From the NCBI RefSeq assembly GCF_002865645.1, contig NW_020194518.1, positions 2,086,393 through 2,150,392 of the forward strand: DNA of 64,000 bases, read 5' to 3'. Under the pieces are notes generated by a model. The model ran no database searches. It saw only the letters and a program-made list of their open reading frames with translations, and was not told the DNA's origin. The translations under genes and the position numbers were made by a program. Shown one piece after another: positions 25,546 through 37,224 of the stretch (the stretch's first letter is position 1; each line of letters starts with the position of its first letter). The stretch is from Hyaloscypha bicolor E (lineage: Eukaryota; Ascomycota; Leotiomycetes; Helotiales; Hyaloscyphaceae).

Positions 25546-26028
25546 CTTCCTCCTCAAGAAACGGCCAACATGCCTAACAAAGCGGAGAGATATTAGGCAG
25601 GGAATTCTGGCGGTGAAGCGTGGTTCGAGAGGATTTGTACAAGTGTGCGGGTAATGATATCGGTGTTGAGATTGGCCACGCGAGCAAGTCCGAGAACAGC
25701 CTTGCCAAGCGTTTGGAAATTTGCGCCCTCCGCCCCCTCCCCCGGCACCCGCCCGTCGCCAAAGCTAGGCGAGCGGGGGTGAGCGGCGGTACTCTCGCAG
25801 TGGGTAAGGAGGGAGCGGCTGGGCGGGGAACCCGGAAAGTCGCATCAGCACGTGGGGGCCCGACGTAAGGGTTGAATGCCTGAGGCAATAAACTGTACAC
25901 AGTAAAGAATAATAACTATTTTACGTGCCTCTAGCCAAGGCTTGAGTTAGTTCGGGAATAACGAATAGGCACACGGGCCACCTTTCTGGCTTCTTTGAGT
26001 TTGAAACAAAATCCTTATTATCTTGTCC
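25546..26028. other. GC-rich spacer upstream of the PAP2 gene
   Basis: From about 25700 to 25860 the sequence is notably GC-rich, with C-runs and open frames on both strands. I attribute these to composition. It probably contains the PAP2 promoter and the 3' UTR of the Clr5-TPR gene. No specific motif assigned. Confidence 0.4.
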
Positions 26029-28422
26029 TTATGCGAACCTCAGCAGCGATGCCGGCGGCTGATCCCAGAACATGCCGTCTTCTAGAAAATCCAATTCGTC
26101 CGGCTCGTCCGATCCTGCGTTCCTAGAATTTAACGAAGAGGACGTGAGCAGAGACAGGGACTGCGTCACTGCATTTACAGACAGCCCTTCCTTCTCTATT
26201 TCTTCACCAAAGGCTGCAAGCTGTTCTTTGAAGGAGGCTGTGCAGGCATGATTCGGCCCATACATCTGCTCGGATAACATGACTGCTTTTTCCAAATAGC
26301 GCAGAGCGCTCTTCCATTCCCCGTTGCGTCGATGATGCTGTGCAATCTGAACCGCGAAGAAACATTGGTGGTGTAAGTTGCTGGGGTCTAGTAACCCTTT
26401 TGCCTGGTTGAAGAGATATTCTGCTCTTTGAGACTGGTGTGACTTGGAAAGCGTGTCTGCCTCCAAGATGATCGTGATTAGAAGGCGCTGCAAGGTCGCA
26501 GGTTGCCTAGATGCAGCATCTGCTAAATGTGCCAGAAAATTGTCGTCGATCTTTAGATCCAGGACATCGATTCTGCGAGGTCTGTCGTAGTAATGGTGCT
26601 GTAGGGCTAAAGTGATTGACACAGCAGCAGACGAAACACTCTGTTCGTTTAAATTCTCACATCCTGCAATGACCCGTGAGAAGTAGGACTCAGCTTCAGC
26701 GAAGTTACCCTCGTTGTCAAAACTAACTGCCTGATTGAATTGACATTGTACCAAACCAGCTGTCATGTTGAAATCACATTGCGTCAGGTGGAAGAAGAGG
26801 AGTGAAGTGACAGGAAGAGATGCGCGGTACTGCAAGATCTCAGTGGCTTGATTCGCATATTTCCTGCAGTTTTGAAAGGAACCTGCAGAGCGGTAGGTGT
26901 TCGACAGGCCAATGAGAGAACGAAGGTTTCGATTTTCGAAGTAAGCGTGACCTCTATCGGCTGGATTCTCTTCCGCAAGCAATCTTCTGTAGAGGTCTAT
27001 GCTTGTCCGATAATCATGGAGCTCATTGCACGCTTCAGCGCAGGAAAATACAATCCGATGCATAAAGCCAGAATGTAGACCATAATACTCTATGCAACGC
27101 GTCGATAAACTCCCGTACTCCCTGAGGGCATCCTTTGGACGCTGCTGAAGTGTAAATACCTTAGCAAGTAAGAGACGATTGCAAACCCAGGCAAGATCTT
27201 CAGCACCCTCTTTCTCTGCCCCGGTTTGGAGAAGATTCTGCTCTACTTCGTGAAGGAGCCCCTGGTATGCGTAGATGTCGGCAAGTCCGTAGATGCAATT
27301 GAACATAATAAAAGTGCAGTCGAAGAGGTTCTCTTCTATGCATGTTTGCAAGACTTTCTCGTGGATAGAGATCGATTCATGGTACCTTTCCTTCGAACGG
27401 TAATATAGAGCGGCGAAATACAGCACTGACAGGATGTACTCGTAAGAAATGATGCGACATGAACGACACAAAGGCAATATTATTCGTGATAGCTCTGTGG
27501 CGGCCTCCTCGGCTTTCTCGTAGTCGAAGTTTGTGCAGTGGGAGCCGAGCATTTCGAAATGCTCTCTTACAGTGTTTGCGACATGGATCTGACACGATTG
27601 ACACCCGTGGATTACTCTTATTCTCATGTTTTTAGCTTGGTTTTGTGCGATCGCTGTGTCTTCTCCCCACAGTTTCACCCTGTAAGAAGGAAGTGTGAAC
27701 GAGAGATCATCCAGATCCGCCAAGGACATAGGGCGACGGTCGGAATGGCAACTGTTACGTTTCTTAAACACAGAATACGTACGGCCAGACAAATTGCTGA
27801 GTGACCTTCGTAACGCTAGGCTTCCGTGCTGAAATGCGGAAACAGTAGAAGCGACACTCGCGATTGACCCATTCGTCCTTGCTACTCGACATAATGCGTC
27901 AGAGAGGGAGGATCTATTGCTTGGCATGGTGCAGTAGCTGACAAAGGATGGTGTTGCTGATTGCCTTGTCAGTTATATGGGTTTGCAGCTGGGAGTGAGT
28001 AACTCACAGGCAGTTGGGGAGACTCTCTTGCCATTTTTAACTTGGCTTCTCTTGGCGTAGTGACTAAATCTTTCTGGCAGAATATCTCGTCCCTTATATC
28101 TGAACTTTGTGTGTTTGTCCTCCTCAAGCTTGCGCTTCGTTGACTTTGCCAGCATGAGTTGCATAACGGAAGATTTGATATTCTTGTCGAAACCCCAATC
28201 TTTCAGCTGCATTTTGAACTTTCTTTCCCCAGCTACGAAATTCTTCTCATCCTTCAAATACCGCATGGTCTCCTCCACTGTCTTGTCCTCATCTAGATAA
28301 AGTCTCTCAATGAGGGCTTTCTGGTGTTCCCACTCTTCTGGAGAATGGCGATTTTTGACGTGCCGTTGCCTTGCAGAGAGCGTGGAACTTTCCCCAACGG
28401 GCATAGCAGGGCTCGAGTCCAT
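26029..28422 (-). CDS. Clr5-domain protein with TPR-like C-terminal region (two exons, ~780 aa)
   Basis: Exon 1 (28422-28008) joins exon 2 (27956-26029) across a 51-nt intron with donor GTGAGT, branch CTGAC and acceptor AATCAG, restoring one frame through T/CA. Residues ~27-77 match the fungal Clr5 domain: SPEEWEHQKALIERLYLDEDKTVEE, then RYLKD, ERKFKMQLKDWGF. This small helical domain is found at the N-terminus of many ascomycete proteins and is presumed to bind nucleic acid or protein. Much of the rest consists of helix pairs typical of tetratricopeptide arrays, with ALYYRSKERYHESISIHEKVL-, YRRLLAE- and ALRYLEKAVMLSEQMYGPNH-type units. The C-terminus is acidic (EPDELDFLEDG). Regulatory or scaffolding role inferred; no enzyme motif. 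Confidence 0.82.
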
Positions 28423-30487
28423 GGTGTCGATAAAAGAGGTAGTTCGTGGTCGATTAAAAGAACATGGGACAGTTGCTTATCACGAGCGACCGAGATATTG
28501 AAAACAAGGGTGTGGTTCACGAGAACGTGGTGCTGGGGACTCCGGGGCGTTTAAATGCTTTAGAGGGATGTCTCCAACAGCGTAGCAAAAGTGCATTAAA
28601 GCACGCTCCGGGAGCCTGATCGGAGGAGCGCACGATAGGGCGAAGTGGAAGCCCCATGGACAGTTGCAGGCTTCGAAGATGCCCAACTGAGAGCAAGGCG
28701 AACTCGTCCTGCGCCATCGCGTATTCTTGCCCAGCCAGCGGTGCATCGGTTAAAACCTTCCAGAACAAAAGTGCATTCGAAGCTGCTGTCAACCAATATA
28801 GGAATGGTCTGGCTGCCACGTGCCTACCCTTCAACATCGCGTCTTTGACAACATTCGGACGCTCAGTCCTTGGATCAAAAGCCCTACAATCGTTGAAGAA
28901 GCAAAATGACCAGATAGTGGCCGACCCTAACAGTCTCTCAATACATTCAAAACTTGACGGATTTGATGTGCGAGAACATTGAGTGTATGACCACTGCGAT
29001 TACATAAGAAACCGTAAGGCAAAATCATATGGCGAGATGAGCTGAGCGGGCAGCAAGCCCACTAACCGAATGCCACCTACAAGAGAAAAGAGAGTTGGTT
29101 CATAATACTAATGCAATGGAATCGTCCGTACTGCGTGCATTCCACGTGCATAGTTCCACAATATTTACCCTCTCCTCGGTGACCTTGCCAAATAAATTTC
29201 CGAACAGGCTCCACCAAATCCCCCCTCTGACAACGACAATAGGCCACTCATCTGCGAATCCTCGAATATAAAGTTCTCGTTGGTATTTGCATGCTTATTT
29301 GCGTTGTCTTTATCTAGAGGTGACTTAAAGCCAAATTTGCACACCGAGTGTAGCACTTTTGCTGCGTATGACTAATATGCCCTCTAATTGCAAGGATCGT
29401 TAAACATTGGCTCTGGTAGTCGCCGACAAAAGCATGTGGTTGCTTCCGATAGGTTTTTTGCTAGTGTTCCTCATTCTTCTAGCCCGTTCCAGGAAGCTGA
29501 TCGTACCAATGGGTGTAAATAATAGAGTTGCTCGTGTGAATCATCGGCTTTGATTTTTCTGCGCGACATCATAGGATACGCTTGAAGATTATCAAGTGCA
29601 ACCCAGATATCGATCCTATTCGCACCTTTGGTCAATGCTTGAGACGGCAATCTCTTTGGGGTGGCTTGCTCGTCAAGCATAACAGAGATAGAATGAAGTT
29701 CTTCTGTAAATGGATAGGCTGTCGCAAGATAGTTGAAGGCAAGCTCCCATGTTTTGATAATTGGTTAGCGGGCTGGCCCTTTCCCTGTTGTCCCGATGGA
29801 ATGGTTAGCGGATACCGAGTAATTTGGAGTAGTGAACAAACTAGTTCCACAAATTCAGAGCTTAGCAGGTTGGCCTTCGAAGCATCGCTCCCACAATAAA
29901 TTTGCCATACACGATAACGTTGAATGGTGAGGCAAACGAATTACTGGTCACGTGCGACTGAGATCCAAAATCGCCTCCGGCAGGGAAAGTTTGAGAGTGG
30001 ATACTATCACGATATTATAATGATTAAAAAGGTGGCTATATTGTAAATCTAATAGGTATTAGCGAGATGTATATTTAGATAACATAGACGAAGGGATAAC
30101 CGATTCTCTAGGGAGCAGATGAGGATTCCCCTGAGCATAATCCAGCCGACTTATCAGCGTGCTCAGGGCTCAGGGGCCAGGGCTCGGCTCAGGTTAGAGC
30201 AGCGAATGCTCGAAAGACAGAAGCGGACTTTGGAAAGGTTTAGATTCGGCGCTAATTATGGTAAAAGTAGCGTGTTCGGGTGAGCGTCGCGAAATGGATT
30301 TGCACAAAAATGGTATGCACCAGGTCTACTGAGGCGCCAAGGAATGCCGAATTCGCGAACTTCAACTTTCCACCAAATAGCACAGCAACACACAACTTCA
30401 TCGCCATCGTGAGGGCTTGCGCGCCTGTAATCCTGGTCGCTAGACCCCACCGTCCCCTCAAGCTTGCGTCAGAAGAAAGCAGAGAAC
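28423..30487. other. 2-kb divergent intergenic region between the Clr5-TPR gene and MED7
   Basis: It should contain both promoters. Several overlapping 60-108-codon frames occur on both strands (for example 28656-28982 plus, 28837-28517 minus, 29582-29899 plus, 29680-29471 minus). None has a recognisable domain, splice pattern or clear advantage over its opposite frame, so I do not call a gene. Repeats of CTCAGGG/GGCTCAG occur near 30160-30200. Confidence 0.35.
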
Positions 30488-31391
30488 ATGGAAGAACAGC
30501 AACAGCAAAACGTCCTCGCAGCCGCCTTCCCAACACCCCCTCCCTTCTGGCAATCCTTCACCCCTGAGAACCTCTCCTCCATCTCCTCTCTGCGAGCTGC
30601 CGAACCCCAATCATCATCCTCTAAAGTCGAACCAGATCCCGCGACTGAGCTCCCCATCCGACTCCTCGACCTCCCCGCCGAGCTGCGATGCCTACAACCA
30701 CCCGAGCCGCCTGTCGAGGGTCTTTACAGGTGTTTTGGGGATCTGTATAACGTGCGTACATACTGGAATCACAATTGACGGGAATATGGAGATTAGGGGT
30801 CTTGGGAGAATGAAGATTGCAGGCTGATGAATATGTTTGGGCAGATGAACGATCCATTACCAAGTCTCGAAGAACAAGGAATCGAGCAACTCTACACACC
30901 ACCACTAACACCCACCTCCAACAACGGCGGAAAGCACACCGATCGCGCGCTGATCCTAAAACGAATCGCCAAATCTCTGCTGCTGAACTTTCTGGAATTG
31001 GTGGGCATCATGAGTGTCAATCCTGAGCAGGTTTGTTGCTCCTCTTTATTCCACCTCCACTCCCTTCCCCATTGAGCTGGACTGATGAGAGATACAGTAC
31101 CAAGAAAAGATACAGGACTTAAGGACACTATTCATCAATTTCCACCACCTTTTAAACGAATATCGACCGCATCAAGCGAGAGAAAGTCTTATTCAGATGA
31201 TGCAGACTCAATTGGAGAGGAGTAGAGCGGAGACACAGGGCATCAGGGAGATGAAGATGAAGGTTGAGGGGATACTCGAGGGACTCAGTCACGCTAAGTT
31301 GGCGGAGGAGAAGGAGAATGAGGAGAGTGGGAACGAGGTGGTGGAGGATAGGAGGGATGTTTGGGAGGCGTTGGAGAGAGAGTTTGGTTGA
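30488..31391 (+). CDS. MED7: Mediator complex subunit 7 (three exons, ~247 aa)
   Basis: Subunit of the Mediator middle module, which bridges transcription factors and RNA polymerase II in the nucleus. Exons: 30488-30751, 30845-31030 and 31098-31391, all phase 0. The first intron has donor GTGCGT and acceptor TTGGGCAG; the second has donor GTTTGT and acceptor GATACAG. Family hallmarks in order: [16 protein letters not shown] near the start, YRCFGDLYN joined to [17 protein letters not shown], then [20 protein letters not shown] and [16 protein letters not shown], followed by a helical, charged C-terminus. Start chosen at MEEQQQQ because it sits just before the conserved proline-rich N-terminus. 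The length fits MED7 proteins. Confidence 0.93.
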
Positions 31392-32877
31392 ACGCTGTTG
31401 CAGATGTTGGATGGATATCTTTGGGCAAGCAGAACTGAGGACATTTCGGCATATGGAAGAGTTGTACGATACCCAGGAGATCGCACAATACCATCAAACC
31501 TCGAGAGAGACAAGGAGACACCATCGATTCCCTGAAAGACTATCGCATCAATCACCACGCAAATGCAAACCGGTATCACCCTCCCATTCCCCCACTATAT
31601 CAGCCCCCCAAACTCCTCCCCCAGCCATAAATCATCTCTCATCATCTCCCCATTCTAATCCCCTACGGCCCCTCTCACAAAATCGTGCAAGGAATCGGAA
31701 TGCAGCAGCATTCGTACCCATCACACTCAATGCACTTTGTCTTTCCTGCTGCGCCTCCCTCGGGATTCACGATCGAGGAGATGGTAGAGGAGGCTGCGGA
31801 GCCGGGACTGTTGCGGTTTACGAGTTGGGAGGTAGAAGAGGTGCACATTTTAACTGACGGGAGCGGGGTTAGCTTGGGCGAGCAGAGGGGAAAGGACAGA
31901 AGGGGGCCTACTGGCGGGATTGTTGGTGTATTGATTTGGTAAGTGGATTTTGAGGGTTCTGGGTGGAATTGATTTGATTGCCCTGAGATTGCTTGAATGG
32001 AGAAGTTGGGCTGCAAACTTATGATGTCAGTACATCTGCCAACGCTGAAGTTTACCCTGGATTCAGACGGTTGACCGAAGGCGAGGACTTACATTCTTGA
32101 GCACGAAACGAGGGTTGTGTAAAAGAAAGAATCAATCGAGAGAAAGGTTGTTGTCTGAACTCAAATACCTAGCCTTGGCTGGCGTGTCAAGTCGCATGAA
32201 TCTGGATCTTGGAAGCTTGGAGGTGAATGTCGATTGGTCAGTACAATCTGGAGGGCGCTACGTAATCGCTGTGGCGGAAGTTGCAGCCACGATCGATGAC
32301 CCCACACGTGGAATTCAAGGGGTCAATTTGAACTTCAACTTCACAAGTCAGGTTGCAATATTTTCCTTTGCTCTCATTGCTACTTATATGCATTGTTCAA
32401 TGGCCTGCTCTTTTCTTCTTGGCAGCAGTGTCTTTTGTTCCATCGCCTCATGCCCGCCAATGATCTCGCCCGATCAATTTTCAACACCACAATTTCACTC
32501 CGTTCCGTCTCTTGAGATTAAACACGATTCAGATGCCTCACCATCGAAAGATACAGATAATCGGATATAACCCACGGTTTTAGAACAGCTCCTAACTCCG
32601 TCTTCTTTTCGAGTCTTGCAAAACACTTTAGCGTGAACAGCTCGCTGGTTTCTACAAATTGAGACTAGTGTTTCCCACCTCCTTCGGCTTCCTAGGCTCC
32701 ACCTAAACTAATTGAAGAGGATCCTTAGTCAAGAGTTTGAAGCCATCTTGACTATATATTCCTCGGAACTCTCATTCTTGAAGATGTCGTTCGATGCTTC
32801 AATTCAATATCATTCAAAAATTAATCACCTAAGTGAAGGAAAGAAAAGAGGAAACATCGCAGTAAGACATCATCACC
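31392..32877. other. Intergenic region with unassigned open frames
   Basis: A plus-strand frame 31631-31942 reads YGPSHKIVQGIGMQQHSYPSHSMHFVFPA and then FTIEEMVEEA. It looks somewhat protein-like and could be an exon of an unrecognised gene. An antisense frame covers the same stretch. A second plus-strand frame, 32097-32570 (157 codons), has a hydrophobic stretch (IFSFALIATYMHCSMACSFLLGSS) but no known family. Neither has supporting motifs, so both are left as possible. Confidence 0.25.
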
Positions 32878-33876
32878 ATGGCCATAGAAGCAACTCTTCC
32901 TCGAGTCCCCAAGGACCACGCCTTGATAGGTGACGCTGCAAACCTACCCTCCAGCACACCCGTTCCAATCATCTCCATCAGTCCTCTGGTATTGCCATAT
33001 CCAGGACGCATTGTGGACTTCCAGCTCAAAGTCTCAGCGCCAATAACTGGGAGCAACTTACCAATCGTACTGCTCTCCCACGGCCATGGAATGTCGAACA
33101 ACCTATCTTCACTCAACGGCTACGGTCCACTCGCATCCTTTTGGGCGTCTCACGGTTTCGTTGTCATCCAGCCTACTCACCTCAGCTCCAAATCCCTCTC
33201 CCTTCCACCAACAACTCCAGGGGCACCCCTCTTCTGGCGCTCCCGCGTCGAAGACATGTCCTTCATCCTGGATCACCTCGACACGATCGAATCACACGTC
33301 CCCACGCTTCAAGGTCGACTCGACAGATCCCGCATAGCGGTAGCAGGGCACTCACTCGGCGGACAAACCGCCACCTTGCTCCTAGGCGCCACACTCAAAG
33401 ACCCCGACTCCGGAGAAGTGTACTCCCTCCCGGACCCCAGAATCAAAGCCGGCATCGTGATCGCCGCGCCTGGGAACGGCGGGAAAGATCTCAGCACGTT
33501 TGCGTACGAGAACTTCACTTGCCTCCGGCACCCATCATTTGCAGAGATGAAGTCTAAAGCTCTCATCGTGGCGGGAGACAAGGATGTCTCCCCGTATCTG
33601 TCGACGAGGGGCGCGGACTGGAGGGCCGATCCGTACGAGCATAGTCCCGGCCCGAAGGATTTGTTGACGCTGGCGGGGGGAGAGCATGGATTGGGGGGTA
33701 TTGCGGGGTATGATGCGCAGGAGACAACGGATGAGAGTCCCTTGATGGTGGCGGTCGTGCAGAGGATGACGGTGGCTTGGTTGAAGAGTGCCTTGGGTGA
33801 GAACGGTGAGGCATGGGGGGAGGCGTGTAAGGCTTTGGAGGGGTTGAAGGGATTGGGGAGGGTTGAGTGGAAATGA
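32878..33876 (+). CDS. Alpha/beta hydrolase (dienelactone hydrolase / chlorophyllase-like), 332 aa, single exon
   Basis: Predicted serine hydrolase, probably cytosolic because I see no signal peptide. The fold is supported by the oxyanion-loop region LPIVLLSHGHG (61-71) and the nucleophile elbow GHSLGG (157-162, Ser159). A likely acidic residue lies in VAGDKD (231-236), and a likely catalytic His270 in GGEHGLGGI. Length and motif order fit the broad chlorophyllase/dienelactone-hydrolase-like group. Substrate cannot be inferred. The ATG at 32878 has a good context (CACCATGG). No intron needed. MED7 lies upstream on the same strand, but nothing links the two. Confidence 0.85.
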   Translation: MAIEATLPRVPKDHALIGDAANLPSSTPVPIISISPLVLPYPGRIVDFQLKVSAPITGSNLPIVLLSHGHGMSNNLSSLNGYGPLASFWASHGFVVIQPTHLSSKSLSLPPTTPGAPLFWRSRVEDMSFILDHLDTIESHVPTLQGRLDRSRIAVAGHSLGGQTATLLLGATLKDPDSGEVYSLPDPRIKAGIVIAAPGNGGKDLSTFAYENFTCLRHPSFAEMKSKALIVAGDKDVSPYLSTRGADWRADPYEHSPGPKDLLTLAGGEHGLGGIAGYDAQETTDESPLMVAVVQRMTVAWLKSALGENGEAWGEACKALEGLKGLGRVEWK

Positions 33877-35015
33877 GCGCCTGAGAAGAGGATGAGAAAT
33901 AAGAAGAGAAGCAGAAGGGCCGCAAGGTGATTAAAGAGAAAATGGAAGAGAAGTTGAGACAGATGATAGAAAATAAGCAGAGAGAGACTCTTCCCCTGGC
34001 ACGTGACCACCCATCCACCACTCTAGCGCAAGGTACCCGAGCACTAAAAATAGGATATCCATTCCAACTCTTGAATTCGAATACAACTCAGAAACGAGCC
34101 TTTTCTCCTTCCCATTCCCTATCCTCTGCCGGGTCCGCTCGCATGTCGTTACCTCCGCAGGTAACAAGCCACAACTCAATGACCTCATCGCCCAGGTTGA
34201 AAGGATTCATGAAGTCTATTTTTAGACCTCCCACAGAGATTTGCTTTTTCAAGATAGGGTAACGTTTTAATTCTCCGCGGTTTCAGACGAATCGGTTTCT
34301 TACTGTACACTTCGGCCGATTCTCTCACCATACTTTCCAGACGTTCGTTTCAAGCTCGAACTACTGTCATGGAATCAGCCAAGCGGGTAACTCCACATGT
34401 CTCCCTTCATCCCACCTCATGTTTACTGTACCAAGCCCCCCTTCCGTATCCCCCACATGCATGATGTCGTCCAGTTCGCCCGTCAGCCTCGTCTCGTATT
34501 CCCAGCCACGAGCCTGCATTGCGTCTGATAGCCCCCAAGCGGGCCAGCTCATCTCGCCTAGCGCACCCGTTCAAGACATCAGCGCCAAATGCGCCACTCA
34601 CGAGCCGCCCTTCGTCTCTGTTCTCCATGCGCCCCCTTCTGCCCACTGCCCAGCCCTACTATTATCAGTCCGCCGACCATGCTGCTTTCAGCTCTCGGTC
34701 GCGGGCGACAATGAATCGGCCCTCGACGCGAACTTGTGAGGGTGAGGAATCGAAGATAACCTTGCTCTGTACTCCCAAGCGACCAGTCTCTCGCCAAGAC
34801 TGCGTGGGTATCCCCTTCCCCTTCCCCTTCCCCTGCGCCTGCACCCGCACCTGCGCCCGCACCTGCGCCCGCCCCGCTGCTGCACTTGAGTGTCTTGTTG
34901 GTTGCGCTTCTCAATCTCCTTTCAACACTCCTTCTGCTCTCCGTCTGTCCTCTCACTGTCGTTCTCGTTCTCGTTTTCGTTTTCAGTTCGATCAATTTGT
35001 TGCGCAAGCACTCTC
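33877..35015. promoter_or_regulatory. Upstream region of the single-pass membrane-protein gene, with pyrimidine-rich repeats
   Basis: No gene called; overlapping frames on both strands reflect composition. Pyrimidine-rich sequence dominates from 34.7 kb. At 34814-34838 there is a CCTTCC-type repeat, followed at about 34840-34875 by a GCACCTGCGCCC repeat. Such CT-rich tracts are common upstream of highly expressed fungal genes, so a promoter or 5' UTR role is inferred. Confidence 0.4.
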
Positions 35016-36059
35016 ATGGCGAGCACGCTCATCACGACGACCCGAACCCTCACGCCTGTGATCCTTCCCGCGTCACCTATCGCGCAGCCTGCGCAGGCTG
35101 ACAAGATCAACCTCTTGGCTTCAGGTTCAACAACACGGCACCTCCTCTCCTCCCTCCCTCCCACAGCCATAATGTCTGCTCCGTCGTCGACCTCCCCTCC
35201 GCCTCCGCCCCCGATGCCCGGCGGCGGCCTCTCGATCGGCGCGAAAGCAGGCATCGCGGTCGCGATCGCCGTGTTGGTCGTCCTGGTCGTGTCCCTCTGT
35301 ATCTGTCTGCACATCTCCTACCGCAACAAACGCCTAAAACCCTACCGACAAGACAAGACATTTCAAACTACATATCCGGGGCAAATACCCTACGCATTCC
35401 AGAATAACAATATAGGACAAGGAGAAGGAAGGGCGCCGCTGCTGAGAGATGGGAGTTACATGGACGTATCAACGCGAAACGGGTCCTCGGTGTCGGCGCA
35501 ATCGAGTCCGTATCTGGGGAGTCCGGATATGGGAGGCTACTCGCCAGGCGGGATGGAAAGACTACAATACTCACCGGGCGGAATGGAGACCCTTCCTCCG
35601 CCGGGACGAGATGATTTAAAACAGACGCGCTCGGGGGGCTCGAATAACGGTTATCTAAGTCCTAATTTCCTCAGCCCCGCAAGTCCGAACCTAGAGTCGA
35701 AGCTCGAAAATGAGCGCTGGCGAGAATCGCACTCCATGGCGGGGTACTTTGAGAATCAGCAGGTGGCAGCGGAGCCGAGACTCAGTCCGGGCGACAAGAT
35801 GATTGCGGAGTGGCGGAAGGCCGAGATTGAGAACGCGAGGGAGAGGAGTCGGAGCACGAGTCGAGAACCGCATCCCATGGCCGATTATCAGATGGCGTTG
35901 CCGCCGTTCTACCCAAAGGGGTTTAAGGATATCAATGGGGAGGAGGAGGACGGGGGGAAGAGGAGGAGTCTGAAGGCGGAGGCCGAGAGGCTGTTGAGGC
36001 CGGAGATACATGAGATGGATGTTGGGGATGCGGAGCGGGGGCGGGGACATGATAGATGA
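35016..36059 (+). CDS. Single-pass membrane protein with Ser/Pro-rich, basic cytoplasmic tail (347 aa), hypothetical
   Basis: From the ATG at 35016 the protein has a Thr/Ser/Pro-rich N-terminal ~70 residues including PPPPPPMPGGG. One strong transmembrane segment follows at ~77-100 (AGIAVAIAVLVVLVVSLCIC), then a basic stop-transfer stretch (RNKRLKPYR). The low-complexity tail carries repeated SPGGMERLQ/SPGGMETL units and charged C-terminal helices. This layout (short outer domain, one span, disordered tail) is common among ascomycete surface sensors and anchors of the WSC/Mid2 type, but no WSC or other defined domain is visible. An in-frame ATG at 35172 (MSAPSST) is an alternative start that would keep the membrane span. 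Function unknown. Confidence 0.65.
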   Translation: MASTLITTTRTLTPVILPASPIAQPAQADKINLLASGSTTRHLLSSLPPTAIMSAPSSTSPPPPPPMPGGGLSIGAKAGIAVAIAVLVVLVVSLCICLHISYRNKRLKPYRQDKTFQTTYPGQIPYAFQNNNIGQGEGRAPLLRDGSYMDVSTRNGSSVSAQSSPYLGSPDMGGYSPGGMERLQYSPGGMETLPPPGRDDLKQTRSGGSNNGYLSPNFLSPASPNLESKLENERWRESHSMAGYFENQQVAAEPRLSPGDKMIAEWRKAEIENARERSRSTSREPHPMADYQMALPPFYPKGFKDINGEEEDGGKRRSLKAEAERLLRPEIHEMDVGDAERGRGHDR

Positions 36060-37190
36060 TAATGATATGATCATGGCTATTTTTGTTACGATGTTGCATT
36101 TCTGCGGAGATATCCATTGGTGGTGCAGGAGAGCGAAGAGGTGGGTGGGTTTATGGCGTTTTGATGAGCGAGGCGTTCTGGTCATCTGGGTTCTAGAGGC
36201 GGCATTCTCAATACAAGTTAACTGAACTTTCAAGTTGTTCTTCCCAGACAACCCGCACACGACTTCAGGGTAGCTGCGCCATGGAGCATAGATACCACCA
36301 CAATGCTCACTTGGCTCTCCCACTTTCCCCTTTAAGCGAAGCAAAGCAAAGCACCCCATCCCATCCCATCAGAAACGAGTATTTGCACCGTTCTCTCTCT
36401 CCCTGAGTTAAGCCACTAAGCTTGTGATGTAAAGGTTGGAGCCGAAAATGGCGGGGGCGAATAAGAATACCTGAGGGAGTGATGACGTGGGGTAAACTAA
36501 CGTCCCTTCTTGGCTTACAAACAGGAAGCGAATGTTGGCGGAGTATTTTGTTACTCAAACCCCGAAAAGAAGTCAACTCACTTTCTATCGGTCAATAGCA
36601 TGTTCGGCATAGATCGCAAGAGACGAGTTAAGCCCGGCGGTGATGAGTGGTGGTAACACGGGTTGCCTGAGGAAGGGAGGGCCCACCAGAAGGAGTATCA
36701 CGAAATGGGAGGACGCTGCAACCTCAGTGCAAGCGCTTTTGCATATATTTATGAGCAAGGAAATGGCTATTTGTGGCTTTTTCAGGGCGCATACGGGTTA
36801 GGTTCTCGTCCCCGGATAACTGACGTTTGGGGTCTTTTCTCGCGGCCATTACAAACTCTCTCTGATGTCGAAAAGCCCCATCTGGAGAAGCTCGAGACTC
36901 GGAAATATACGCTGATAGATGATTCTATTCCCGATTTCGCGGCTCCGTTTGCGGAAAAGGTCGATCGCCTGGGCCTAATGCCGTAGAGGCCGACGACATT
37001 AAGATTATGCCATTGCTGCGAGAACGTCTCTTTTTATCAAACGGGTGGAGGATGCCAAGTATGAAGTATTGGGCAACTTCTCACAGCTTGGTCCTGTAGT
37101 GCCTCACGACTCACGAGCTCTATCAGCTCGCTCGCCGGCTTTCCGAGCCGCTTGATCGCCAAAGGCTCAGCAAAATAAAGTTTACTGTCC
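36060..37190. other. Intergenic region, possibly with the 5' remnant of the broken HET gene
   Basis: A plus-strand frame 36663-36986 (107 codons) reads FSRPLQTLSDVEKPHLEKLE and later YTLIDDSIPDFAAPFAEK. It resembles coding sequence and might be the N-terminal part of the degraded HET gene downstream, but I cannot confirm it. The rest shows no gene. Confidence 0.25.
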
Positions 37191-37224
37191 AAGAAGGTTT
37201 TTTGAAATCGAAGGTGGATTCCGG

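Noticed and set aside
25574..25900. Overlapping GC-rich open frames on both strands
   Set aside because: Long frames on both strands of a GC-rich spacer without domains; composition artefact.
31264..31857. 197-codon plus-strand frame over the end of MED7
   Set aside because: Different frame from the MED7 last exon; Arg-rich product typical of a shifted Glu/Arg-rich helix.
33309..34010. 233-codon minus-strand frame with hydrophobic start
   Set aside because: Antisense to the alpha/beta hydrolase gene, which has a complete set of catalytic motifs on the plus strand.
35691..36359. 222-codon minus-strand frame
   Set aside because: Antisense to the single-pass membrane-protein gene; low-complexity Pro/Leu content mirrors the Gly/Glu-rich sense strand.
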